Positions 52,862 to 60,406 of a stretch of 64,000 nt of DNA are shown one piece after another. The stretch comes from [Mycobacterium] fortunisiensis (GTDB lineage: Bacteria > Actinomycetota > Actinomycetes > Mycobacteriales > Mycobacteriaceae), in contig NZ_VOMB01000022.1 in assembly GCF_019050325.1 (NCBI RefSeq), positions 1 through 64,000 on the forward strand, read 5' to 3'. The translations under genes were made by a program, and so were the position numbers. The notes beneath the pieces are model-generated. The model ran no database searches and was not told the origin of the DNA. It saw only the letters and a program-made list of their open reading frames with translations. Position 1 is the stretch's first letter. Each line of letters starts with the position of its first letter.

Positions 52862-54460
52862 CTAGGTGCCCGATTGGTCCATCCTGTGCGTCCCCTGTGA
52901 GCCGGGTCGCGGAAGGCGCACCGTGAATTCCGTCGACCCGGCAACACTGCGCACCGCGATGGTGCCGCCGTGCGCCTTGACCACCGCGGCCACGATCGCC
53001 AGTCCCAGCCCGGTGCTGCCCTCACGCCGCGAGCGCGACGAATCACCGCGGGCGAACCGTTCGAACACGTCGGGCACCAACGTCGCCGGTATCCCGGGGC
53101 CGTCGTCGGTGACAGTGAGCACCACCGCATCGGTGTCGGTCTTGAGTGACACCGTCACCGAGGTGCCCGGAGGCGTGTGAGTCCTCGCATTGGCCAACAG
53201 ATTGGCCAGCACCTGATGCAGCCGGGCCTCGTCGCCCTCGATCAGCACCGGATCCTCGGGAAGATCCAGCGACCAGTCATGGTCGGCGCCGGCCACATGC
53301 GCGTCACTGACCGCGTCGACCACCAGCCGGGACAGGTCCACGCTGTCGCGTTCCAGCGGCCGGCCGGCGTCGAGCCGGGCCAGCAGCAGCATGTCCTCGA
53401 CCAGCTGCGTCATCCGGGTGGTCTCGGACTCCACCCGGTTCATCGCGTGCGCCACATCAGGCGGCAGGTCGTCGCGCTTGCGCTGAGCGAGCTCGGTGTA
53501 GCCCCGGATGGCCGCCAGTGGGGTACGCAATTCGTGGCTGGCGTCGGCGACGAACTGGCGCACCCGGGTTTCACTGGCATGGCGGGCCGAAAGCGCACTG
53601 GCGATGCGGTCGAGCATGCGGTTCAGCGAGGTACCGAGCTGTCCGACCTCGGTGTGCGCGCTGACCGGGTCGACCGACACGATCCGCGTGGGCAATTGCA
53701 CCTCACCGCGGTCGAGTTCGAGGTCGGCCACCTTGCGGGCGGCCACCGAAACCCGTGACAGCGGGGCGAGTTGGCGCCGGATGATCATGGTCCCCGCGGT
53801 TGTCGCGGCGATCAGCGCGATCACCGCCAACACACAGAACATCCCGAGCACCCACAGCAGGGTGTCGTCGACGACGGCGGTCGGCAACCCGGTCACGATG
53901 GTCTGCGTGCCACCGTGACGCGGATGCAGGCCGATCAGCCGGTACCGCCCGAGGCCGTCGAGATCCACGGTTTCGGGAATCCGGGTGGCCGGAACGGCAG
54001 CCAGTTGGGCCACCGCGGCCTCGCTGAGCTCGGCCCGGTCCCCTGCCGTGGTGATCACCCCCGCGTCCACCGGCCGATCCGGTGCCACCACGGCCCCGAC
54101 CATCCGCGCAGCTTGTCCGGGGGCGTTGAGAAATCCCGGCCCCGGCCCCTCCTCGGGATCAAACGGCACCCGATGGTGCCCCCGCACCCCGGGCGGCGGC
54201 GGGAAACCCGGTGGCGGAGGCGGCAATTCGAAGATGGCGGCCGAGCGACGCCCGGCCTCGACCAGTTGGTCGTCGAGCTGGTTCATCAGAAATCGTTGCA
54301 GCGCAAACTCCGTGGCCACCCCGATGCTGGCGCACACCACGGCCAGCAGTGCCACCTGGGTGACTACCAGCCGAGCCCGCAGCGACCAGGTCCGTGGTGA
54401 CCACCACCGGGTGGCGCTCGCCGGAGGGGCCGTCACCTCAGCGGGCGGGGCGGAGGACAT
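52862..54460 (-). CDS. Sensor histidine kinase
   Basis: The 532-residue kinase has two transmembrane helices (about 32-52 and 205-226) around an extracytoplasmic sensor domain carrying a Pro-rich stretch (ELPPPPPGFPPPPG) and a GPGPG segment. A HAMP domain, the HisKA box with His309 (SHELRTPLAAIRGY), and HATPase motifs (NLLANARTHTPPGTS, DDGPGIP, GSTGLGLAIV) follow. ATG 54460 is used; GTG 54469 is possible. It overlaps the response-regulator gene by 23 bp and should phosphorylate it. Confidence 0.93.
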   Translation of the reverse strand: MSSAPPAEVTAPPASATRWWSPRTWSLRARLVVTQVALLAVVCASIGVATEFALQRFLMNQLDDQLVEAGRRSAAIFELPPPPPGFPPPPGVRGHHRVPFDPEEGPGPGFLNAPGQAARMVGAVVAPDRPVDAGVITTAGDRAELSEAAVAQLAAVPATRIPETVDLDGLGRYRLIGLHPRHGGTQTIVTGLPTAVVDDTLLWVLGMFCVLAVIALIAATTAGTMIIRRQLAPLSRVSVAARKVADLELDRGEVQLPTRIVSVDPVSAHTEVGQLGTSLNRMLDRIASALSARHASETRVRQFVADASHELRTPLAAIRGYTELAQRKRDDLPPDVAHAMNRVESETTRMTQLVEDMLLLARLDAGRPLERDSVDLSRLVVDAVSDAHVAGADHDWSLDLPEDPVLIEGDEARLHQVLANLLANARTHTPPGTSVTVSLKTDTDAVVLTVTDDGPGIPATLVPDVFERFARGDSSRSRREGSTGLGLAIVAAVVKAHGGTIAVRSVAGSTEFTVRLPRPGSQGTHRMDQSGT

Positions 54461-55199
54461 ACCCCGCACCGCGCAGTGTGTGAATCATGGGTTCGCGTCC
54501 GCTGTCGATCTTCTTGCGCAGGTACGACACATAGAGTTCGACGATGTTGGACCGGCCGCCGAAGTCATAGCTCCACACCCGGTCCAGGATCTGCGCTTTG
54601 CTCAGCACCCGCTTGGCGTTGCGCATCATGAAGCGCAGCAGTTCGAACTCGGTGGCGGTCAACGTGATCGGATCGCCCCCGCGGGTCACCTCATGGCTGT
54701 CCTCGTCGAGCACCAGGTCGCCGACGACGATCTTGGCGCCACCGTCCTCGCTCGTCACGCCGGTGCGCCGCAGCAGCGCGCGCAACCGCAGCACCACTTC
54801 CTCCAGGCTGAACGGCTTGGTGACGTAGTCATCGCCCCCGGCGGTGAGCCCGGCGATGCGGTCCTCCACCGAATCCTTCGCGGTGAGCAGCAGCAGGGGC
54901 AGGCCGGGAATCTGCTCGCGCAGCTTGCGCAGCACGTCCAGGCCGCTCATGTCGGGCAGCATCACGTCGAGGACCACGACATCCGGCGGGTTCTCCCGCG
55001 CCGCGGCGACGGCGCTCGCACCGTCGCCGGCGGTGGTGATGTCCCAGCCCTCGTAGCGCAGGGCCATCGACACGAGTTCAGCCAGTACCGGCTCGTCGTC
55101 GACCACCAGGACCTGGATCGGGTTGCCGTCGGCGCGGCGCATGACGGCGCGCCCGGGTTCGGAATCAGTGCCATTGGTCCCGTTGGTCACAGTGCTCAC
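54438..55199 (-). CDS. OmpR/PhoP-family response regulator
   Basis: The 253-residue regulator has a receiver domain with phospho-acceptor Asp78 (VVVLDVMLPDMSG) and Lys in DDYVTKPFSLEEV, then a winged-helix DNA-binding domain (ILDRVWSYDFGGRSNIVELYVSYLRKKID). The recognition helix closely resembles that of mycobacterial PhoP, which binds CACAGC-type direct repeats; matching repeats lie upstream of this gene and of the GT2 gene. A 27-residue tail precedes the receiver. It is the first gene of the regulator-kinase-glycosyltransferase run. Confidence 0.94.
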   Translation of the reverse strand: MSTVTNGTNGTDSEPGRAVMRRADGNPIQVLVVDDEPVLAELVSMALRYEGWDITTAGDGASAVAAARENPPDVVVLDVMLPDMSGLDVLRKLREQIPGLPLLLLTAKDSVEDRIAGLTAGGDDYVTKPFSLEEVVLRLRALLRRTGVTSEDGGAKIVVGDLVLDEDSHEVTRGGDPITLTATEFELLRFMMRNAKRVLSKAQILDRVWSYDFGGRSNIVELYVSYLRKKIDSGREPMIHTLRGAGYVLRPAR

Positions 55200-55231
55200 C
55201 CGCTCAGTATTCGCCTGCCCGATAGGCGTCT

Positions 55232-55259
55232 ACTGTGCTGAATCTATGCGCCGGCTGTG
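55232..55259 (-). promoter_or_regulatory. Triple hexamer repeat upstream of response regulator
   Basis: The minus strand reads CACAGC-N5-CATAGA-N5-CACAGT (55259-55232), three hexamers with exact 11-bp spacing, 33 bp upstream of the response-regulator start. The first two share the CGGCG spacer with the site before the GT2 gene. An autoregulatory PhoP/OmpR-type site is likely. Confidence 0.6.
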
Positions 55260-55292
55260 AAGGTGGCGGTCTCATCGGCCGCAGAGATGGCG

Positions 55293-55309
55293 CACAGCCG
55301 GCTCACAGG
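55293..55309 (+). promoter_or_regulatory. Hexamer repeat upstream of Pro/Gly-rich microprotein
   Basis: The plus strand reads CACAGC-CGGCT-CACAGG (55293-55309), again with 11-bp spacing, 22 bp before the start of the small protein. Together with the triple repeat it places two sites of opposite orientation in the intergenic region between the regulator and the microprotein. Confidence 0.55.
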
Positions 55310-55331
55310 GACCGGCTGCACCGTAGAACTC

Positions 55332-55520
55332 ATGAGCATCCGACACACGTTCGCCGCGGTGGGTATCGCGGCCGCGATCGCCGGGCTTGGTGGCGCGGCG
55401 GTGTACGCGGCCACCAGTCCGGGTGGCGGCCCGGGCCATCACGGCGGACCGCCCGGCAGCGGACCGCCCGGCTTCCCCGCCGGTGGGCCGCCCGGCTTCC
55501 CGGGACCGCCACCAGGCTAG
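55332..55520 (+). CDS. Small exported Pro/Gly/His-rich protein
   Basis: The 62-residue product has a signal or transmembrane helix (about residues 5-26, FAAVGIAAAIAGLGGAAVYA) then a Gly/Pro tail with GHH and repeated GPPGF and GGPPG. I do not recognise a family. It is divergent from the response regulator and shares its regulatory region. The tail resembles the Pro/Gly loops of GT39 paralog 1 and of the histidine kinase sensor domain. ATG 55332 is used; an upstream in-frame GTG/ATG would add 25 residues without a signal. Confidence 0.7.
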   Translation: MSIRHTFAAVGIAAAIAGLGGAAVYAATSPGGGPGHHGGPPGSGPPGFPAGGPPGFPGPPPG

Positions 55521-55529
55521 CCGCCCGGA

Positions 55530-55781
55530 TCAGCCGTTGCCGTAACCCTTGGGCAGCTTCACCTTCACCGTCGGTTTCGCGACCGACGTCTCGAGCTCGC
55601 TGGGCGTGGCGGTTCGGGTGACCGTTTCGCCGAGGTTGGCGGCCGGCAGGAGAACGGTCTGTGCACCACCGATCGACGGCTGAGCCACCATCGTGCCGAG
55701 GGCCCCCGTGATTGCCAGTGCGATCGCTCCCACCCCGGCCATCGCGTACCTGGTCCGCTTGTTGCGTTCGTCTGCAGTCAT
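55530..55781 (-). CDS. Small exported protein, paralog 1 of three
   Basis: The 83-residue product has a basic N-terminus, one hydrophobic helix (about 14-33, AGVGAIALAITGALGTMVA) and an exterior tail with GETV, TPSELETSVAKPTV and ending LPKGYGNG. The tail aligns with those of the next two small genes. I recognise no known family. ATG 55781 is clear. It may be a secreted or membrane-tethered peptide. It is convergent with the Pro/Gly-rich gene, nine bases separating the stops. Confidence 0.7.
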   Translation of the reverse strand: MTADERNKRTRYAMAGVGAIALAITGALGTMVAQPSIGGAQTVLLPAANLGETVTRTATPSELETSVAKPTVKVKLPKGYGNG

Positions 55782-55856
55782 GCCGATCTGACTACCGGCA
55801 ACGAATTCCCGTCGCCTGGTGAACGGCAGGCCCCGACCGGCACCGGCCCATAACGA

Positions 55857-56111
55857 TCAGTGGGGTGTGGCAAACCCCGGAGGTGTGGTTGCCGACACCG
55901 TCGGACTGGCGTGCGAGGTTTCCGGCTCGCTCGGCGCCGTCGTCGGTGCGACGGTTTGACCTGTAGTGATGGCCGGGGGTTCGACCCGTTGCGGGGCGGC
56001 GTGATGCCCTGCCCCGAACCCGATGCCGAGCACCGCGGTGGCTAACCCGCCGACGGCACCCATACCGGCCCCGATCAATTTCAGATTCCGCTGATTTTTT
56101 GCCCTGTTCAA
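55857..56111 (-). CDS. Small exported protein, paralog 2 of three
   Basis: The 84-residue product has the same plan: a basic N-terminus (NRAKNQRNLK), a hydrophobic helix (about 13-33) and a Thr/Pro-rich tail with GQTV, APSEPETSHASPTV and ending PPGFATPH. TTG 56111 is the start, with GGGAGG ten bases upstream. The closest relatives are the two flanking small genes. Confidence 0.7.
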   Translation of the reverse strand: MNRAKNQRNLKLIGAGMGAVGGLATAVLGIGFGAGHHAAPQRVEPPAITTGQTVAPTTAPSEPETSHASPTVSATTPPGFATPH

Positions 56112-56187
56112 AATGAGCTCACCTCCCAGGCTCTTGATAACCGCTATGGGAGTGGCCGAAACTGCCGGCGCGTGACGGCGCAGGCGA

Positions 56188-56427
56188 TCAGTGCGTGGTG
56201 GCGAAGCCGGATGGTGGCGTGTAGCCGCGCATGGCAGGCACCGCCATGGACACCTCGGGTGCGGTCGGCGGTGTCGTCTCGGTGCTCGTCTGCCCCAGAT
56301 TCATGTGGGAGCCCGAGGCCAACCGCGCAGGAGACGTCCCCAGATGGATGTCCGAGACGGCCCCGAACAATCCGAGCCCCGCCACTGCCGCGCCCCCGAC
56401 GACCGCGGCGACCAACTTCGCGCTCAT
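56188..56427 (-). CDS. Small exported protein, paralog 3 of three
   Basis: The 79-residue product has a hydrophobic helix (about 4-24, KLVAAVVGGAAVAGLGLFGAV) and a tail with GQTS, TAPEVSMAVPAM and ending PPSGFATTH, matching the GFAT-H end of paralog 2. ATG 56427 is used; an in-frame GTG at 56445 would add six residues. It is divergent from oppB; a CTGGCA-N6-TGCCAG dyad lies in between. Confidence 0.68.
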   Translation of the reverse strand: MSAKLVAAVVGGAAVAGLGLFGAVSDIHLGTSPARLASGSHMNLGQTSTETTPPTAPEVSMAVPAMRGYTPPSGFATTH

Positions 56428-56479
56428 GAGTTCGCTGACTTTCACAGATATGAGTGAACCCGTGATTTCTCCGCGCAGC

Positions 56480-56497
56480 CTGGCAACCGGCTGCCAG
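56480..56497. promoter_or_regulatory. Dyad between small-protein gene and oppB
   Basis: CTGGCA (56480-56485), centre ACCGGC and TGCCAG (56492-56497) form a perfect 6-bp inverted repeat in the divergent promoter region. It could be an operator, but short GC-rich dyads of this kind arise by chance, so the confidence is low. Confidence 0.3.
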
Positions 56498-56598
56498 TTA
56501 CCGGCGGGCGCGGCGCGGCCCACTCCGCCGCGCTGCCCGGATCCGGTTCCTGGCTGCTCTACCCTGTCTCCCATGTGGCCGTGGGCGGGGATGACCGG

Positions 56599-57576
56599 AT
56601 GACGCGCTATCTGGCGCGCCGGCTGCTCAACTACCTCGTGTTGCTGGCCCTGGCCTCGTTTCTGACGTTCGCTTTGACGTCGCTGAACTTCAAACCGCTC
56701 GACAGCCTCGAGCAACGCAATCCGCGACCGCCGCAGTCCACGATCGACGCCAAGAGCGCCGAGCTGGGTCTCGACAAGCCGATTCCGCTGCGCTACCTGG
56801 ACTGGGCCACCGGGGCGGTCCAAGGTGATTTCGGTACCACCGTGACCGGGCAGCCGGTCGCCGACGAACTGGGGCGCCGGATCGGCGTGACGCTGCGGTT
56901 GTTGGTCATCGGTGCGATCTCCGGCGCCGTGATCGGTGTTGCGGTCGGCGCCTGGGGTGCGATCCGCCAGTACCGGCTCTCCGATCGGGTCATCACCGTG
57001 CTGTCCCTGCTGGTGATCAGTACGCCGTCCTTCGTGATCGCCAACATGCTGATCCTGACCGCACTGAACGTGAACTCGATCCTGGGCGTGCAGCTGTTCG
57101 AATACACCGGTGAGACGTCCCCGGTGGTCGTCGGCGGCGCCTGGGAGCAATTCGTCGACCGGCTCCAGCACCTGGTGTTGCCGACGCTCACGCTGGCGCT
57201 GATGGCCATCGCCGGCTACAGCCGCTACCAGCGCAACGCCATGCTCGACGTACTCGGCCAGGACTTCATCCGCACCGCCAGGGCCAAGGGCCTGACCCGG
57301 CGTCAGGCCCTGATCAAGCACGGCCTGCGCACCGCGCTCATCCCGATGGCCACCCTGTTCGCCTACGGCGTGGCCGGTTTGGTCACCGGCTCGGTGTTCG
57401 TGGAGAAGATCTTCGGCTGGCACGGCATGGGCGAGTGGGTGGTGCAGGGCATCGCCACCCAGGACACCAACATCATCGCGGCCATCACGGTGTTCACCGG
57501 CGCGGTGATCCTGGTGGCCGGCCTGCTCTCCGACGTCATCTACGCGATGCTCGACCCGAGGGTGAGAGTCACATGA
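56599..57576 (+). CDS. oppB: Oligopeptide ABC transporter permease
   Basis: The 325-residue permease has six transmembrane helices and the BPD_transp_1 loop QDFIRTARAKGLTRRQALIKHGLRTALIP that docks on the ATPase. It is the same length as M. tuberculosis Rv1283c (OppB). With OppC it forms the import channel for peptides; the M. tuberculosis OppABCD system has been reported to take up glutathione and bradykinin. ATG 56599 is chosen. The stop overlaps the oppC ATG as ATGA. Confidence 0.92.
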   Translation: MTRYLARRLLNYLVLLALASFLTFALTSLNFKPLDSLEQRNPRPPQSTIDAKSAELGLDKPIPLRYLDWATGAVQGDFGTTVTGQPVADELGRRIGVTLRLLVIGAISGAVIGVAVGAWGAIRQYRLSDRVITVLSLLVISTPSFVIANMLILTALNVNSILGVQLFEYTGETSPVVVGGAWEQFVDRLQHLVLPTLTLALMAIAGYSRYQRNAMLDVLGQDFIRTARAKGLTRRQALIKHGLRTALIPMATLFAYGVAGLVTGSVFVEKIFGWHGMGEWVVQGIATQDTNIIAAITVFTGAVILVAGLLSDVIYAMLDPRVRVT

Positions 57577-58529
57577 CCCAGACTTCGGCGCCCACCGGCG
57601 ACGCCGCCGCAGCTCGCTCGGGTCTGCACACCGAAGAGTTCGCCACCCGGCGCACCCTGGTGTTGCGCCGGTTCCTGCGCAACCGGCCGGCGGTGGTGTC
57701 GTTGGCCCTGCTGGTCGTCATGTTCGTGGCCTGCTATGCGCTGCCGTCGCTGCTGCCCTACAGCTATTCGGATCTCGATTACTACGCGCTGCAGGAGCCG
57801 CCGTCGACCCAGCACTGGTTCGGCACCAACGCCCTGGGGCAGGACATCTTCGCCCAGACCCTGCGCGGCATGCAGAAATCCATGCTGATCGGGGTGTGTG
57901 TGGCGTTCATCTCGACCGTCATCGCCGCCACCGTGGGCTCGGTCGCCGGCTATTTCGGCGGTTGGCGCGACCGCGCCCTGATGTGGATCGTCGACGTGCT
58001 GCTGGTGGTACCCAGCTTCATCCTGATCGCCATCGTCACACCGCGGTTGAGCCAGTCCGATCGAGTGTTCTGGCTGATCGTGCTGCTCTCGGCGTTCAGC
58101 TGGATGATCAGTTCGCGCATCGTGCGCGGACTGACGATGAGCCTGCGGGAACGCGAATTCGTCCTGGCCGCACGGTATATGGGGGTCAGCAGCGCACGCA
58201 CGATCGTGCGGCACATCCTTCCGAACGTGGCATCGATCCTGATCATCGACACCGCCCTCAACGTCGGACTGGCCATCCTGGCCGAAACCGGTTTGAGCTT
58301 CCTGGGTTTCGGCATCCAGGCACCCGACGTATCGCTGGGCACCCTGATCGCCGACGGCACCGCATCCGCCACCACGTTCCCCTGGGTGTTCCTGTTCCCG
58401 GCCGGGGTGCTGGTGTTGATCATCTTGTGCGCCAACCTGGTCGGTGACGGCCTGCGCGACGCGCTGGACCCGGGCAGCGGACGGCTGCGCCGCCGCAAGA
58501 AGGCCCGCCGGTGGGGGGCACGACGATGA
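57573..58529 (+). CDS. oppC: Oligopeptide ABC transporter permease
   Basis: The 318-residue second permease has an N-terminal OppC-type helix region (NRPAVVSLALLVVMF), the HWFGTNALGQDIFAQTLRG motif and the loop EREFVLAARYMGVSSARTIVRHILPN. It pairs with OppB. The ATG overlaps the oppB stop, and the stop overlaps the oppD start (ATGA), showing a tightly coupled operon. The C-terminus is very basic (RRRKKARRWGARR). Confidence 0.92.
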   Translation: MTQTSAPTGDAAAARSGLHTEEFATRRTLVLRRFLRNRPAVVSLALLVVMFVACYALPSLLPYSYSDLDYYALQEPPSTQHWFGTNALGQDIFAQTLRGMQKSMLIGVCVAFISTVIAATVGSVAGYFGGWRDRALMWIVDVLLVVPSFILIAIVTPRLSQSDRVFWLIVLLSAFSWMISSRIVRGLTMSLREREFVLAARYMGVSSARTIVRHILPNVASILIIDTALNVGLAILAETGLSFLGFGIQAPDVSLGTLIADGTASATTFPWVFLFPAGVLVLIILCANLVGDGLRDALDPGSGRLRRRKKARRWGARR

Positions 58530-60364
58530 GCCGGTTGCTGGAGGTGTCCGACCTTTCGGTGGACTTCCCCACCGACGCCGCGACGGTACACGCGGTGCGG
58601 GGCTTGAACTTTCACGTCGACGCCGGCGAGGTGGTGGCGCTCGTCGGCGAATCCGGCGCCGGGAAGTCGGCCAGTGCGATGGCCGTCGTCGGGTTGCTGC
58701 CCGAGTTCGCCGAGGTCTCCGGATCTGTGCGGTTGCGCGGCGAGGAACTGATCGGGTTGTCCGACGGCCAGATGTCCGGCATCCGCGGCAACACGATCGG
58801 CACGGTGTTCCAGGACCCGATGTCCGCGCTCACCCCGGTCTACACCGTGGGCGACCAGATCGCCGAAGCGCTCGAAGTCCACAACCGCGAACTGAGCCGG
58901 CGCGCGGCCCGCACCCGGGCCACCGAACTGCTCGAGCTCGTCGGCATCAACCAGCCCCAGCAGCGGGCCCGCGCCTTCCCCCACGAGTTGTCCGGTGGCG
59001 AACGCCAGCGCGTGGTGATCGCCATCGCCATCGCGAACGACCCCGATCTGCTGATCTGCGATGAACCCACCACCGCCCTGGACGTCACGGTGCAGGCCCA
59101 GATCCTCGACGTGCTCAAGACCGCGCGTGACGTGACCGGTGCCGGGGTGCTCATCATCACCCACGACCTCGGGGTGGTCGCCGAGTTCGCCGACCGCGCC
59201 CTGGTGATGTACGCGGGCCGGGCGGTGGAGGATGCGCCGGTGGCCCGGCTGTACGAGCAGGCCGCCATGCCCTACACCGTCGGGTTGCTCGGCTCGGTGC
59301 CGCGGCTGGACGCGCCGCAGGGCACCCGGCTGGTGCCGATCCCCGGCGCACCGCCCGCGCTCACCACCATCCCGCAGGGCTGCCCGTTCGTCCCGCGCTG
59401 CCCGCTGGCCATCGACGAATGCCGGGCCGCCGAACCCGATCTCATCGAGGTGGCCCCGGATCATCATGCCGCCTGCATCCGGACCGAACACGTCGTCGGA
59501 CGCCGTGCCGCCGAGCTCTACCAGGTGCCGCAGGCCACGACCACCGGGGTTGGGCCGCAGGACACCGACGTGGTGCTGCGGGTGCACGAGGTGTCCAAGA
59601 CCTTCAACCTGACCAAAGGGGTGGTGCTGCGCCGGAAGATCGGCGAGGTCCGCGCCGTCGATCACATCAGCTTCGACCTGCGCAGCGGCCGCACTCTCGG
59701 CATCGTCGGTGAATCCGGGTCCGGTAAATCCACCACCCTGCACCAGATTCTGAATCTCACTGCGCCGGAGTCGGGTTCGATCGAAGTGCTGGGCGCCGAC
59801 GTCGCCGGCCTGAACCGGTCGGCACGACGGGCCCTGCGCACCGACCTGCAGGTGGTGTTCCAGGACCCGGTGGCCTCCCTGGACCCACGGCTGCCGGTGT
59901 CCGACGTGTTGGCGGAGCCGTTGACCGCCAACGGTTTCGACAAACCCCGCGTCGAGGACCGGGTGGCCGAGCTGCTCGAGTTGGTGGGGCTGCGGCGGGC
60001 CGATGCCAGCCGGTACCCGGCCGAGTTCTCCGGCGGCCAGAAACAGCGCATCGGGATCGCCCGCGCGCTGGCCCTGCAGCCGAAGATCATCGCGCTGGAC
60101 GAACCGGTCTCGGCACTGGACGTCTCGATCCAGGCCGGCATCATCAACCTGCTCCTCGATCTGCAGGACCGGTTCGGCCTGGCCTATCTGTTCGTCTCAC
60201 ACGACCTGTCGGTGGTCAAACACCTGGCCCATGACGTGGCGGTGATGCACAAGGGCGCCATCGTCGAGCAGGGGTCCGGCGATTCGGTGTTCGTCGACCC
60301 GCAGCACGAATACACCCGCACATTGCTGGCTGCGGTGCCCCAACCCAAACCCGCCGGCCGTTAG
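58526..60364 (+). CDS. oppD: Oligopeptide ABC transporter, fused double ATPase
   Basis: The 612-residue protein fuses two ATPase domains. The first has Walker A GESGAGKS (41-48) and signature LSGGERQRV; the second has Walker A GESGSGKS (about 394-401) and FSGGQKQRI. Each ends with Walker B and the switch His (ITHDLGVV and VSHDLSVV). A zinc-finger-like Cys pattern of OppD/DppD (GCPFVPRCPLA and CRAAEPDL) follows the first domain. The length equals M. tuberculosis Rv1281c (612). Confidence 0.94.
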   Translation: MSRLLEVSDLSVDFPTDAATVHAVRGLNFHVDAGEVVALVGESGAGKSASAMAVVGLLPEFAEVSGSVRLRGEELIGLSDGQMSGIRGNTIGTVFQDPMSALTPVYTVGDQIAEALEVHNRELSRRAARTRATELLELVGINQPQQRARAFPHELSGGERQRVVIAIAIANDPDLLICDEPTTALDVTVQAQILDVLKTARDVTGAGVLIITHDLGVVAEFADRALVMYAGRAVEDAPVARLYEQAAMPYTVGLLGSVPRLDAPQGTRLVPIPGAPPALTTIPQGCPFVPRCPLAIDECRAAEPDLIEVAPDHHAACIRTEHVVGRRAAELYQVPQATTTGVGPQDTDVVLRVHEVSKTFNLTKGVVLRRKIGEVRAVDHISFDLRSGRTLGIVGESGSGKSTTLHQILNLTAPESGSIEVLGADVAGLNRSARRALRTDLQVVFQDPVASLDPRLPVSDVLAEPLTANGFDKPRVEDRVAELLELVGLRRADASRYPAEFSGGQKQRIGIARALALQPKIIALDEPVSALDVSIQAGIINLLLDLQDRFGLAYLFVSHDLSVVKHLAHDVAVMHKGAIVEQGSGDSVFVDPQHEYTRTLLAAVPQPKPAGR

Positions 60365-60406
60365 GTATTGCCGCAAGTCCGGGTGGCTGCCTCTAGCATC
60401 GGTTGG

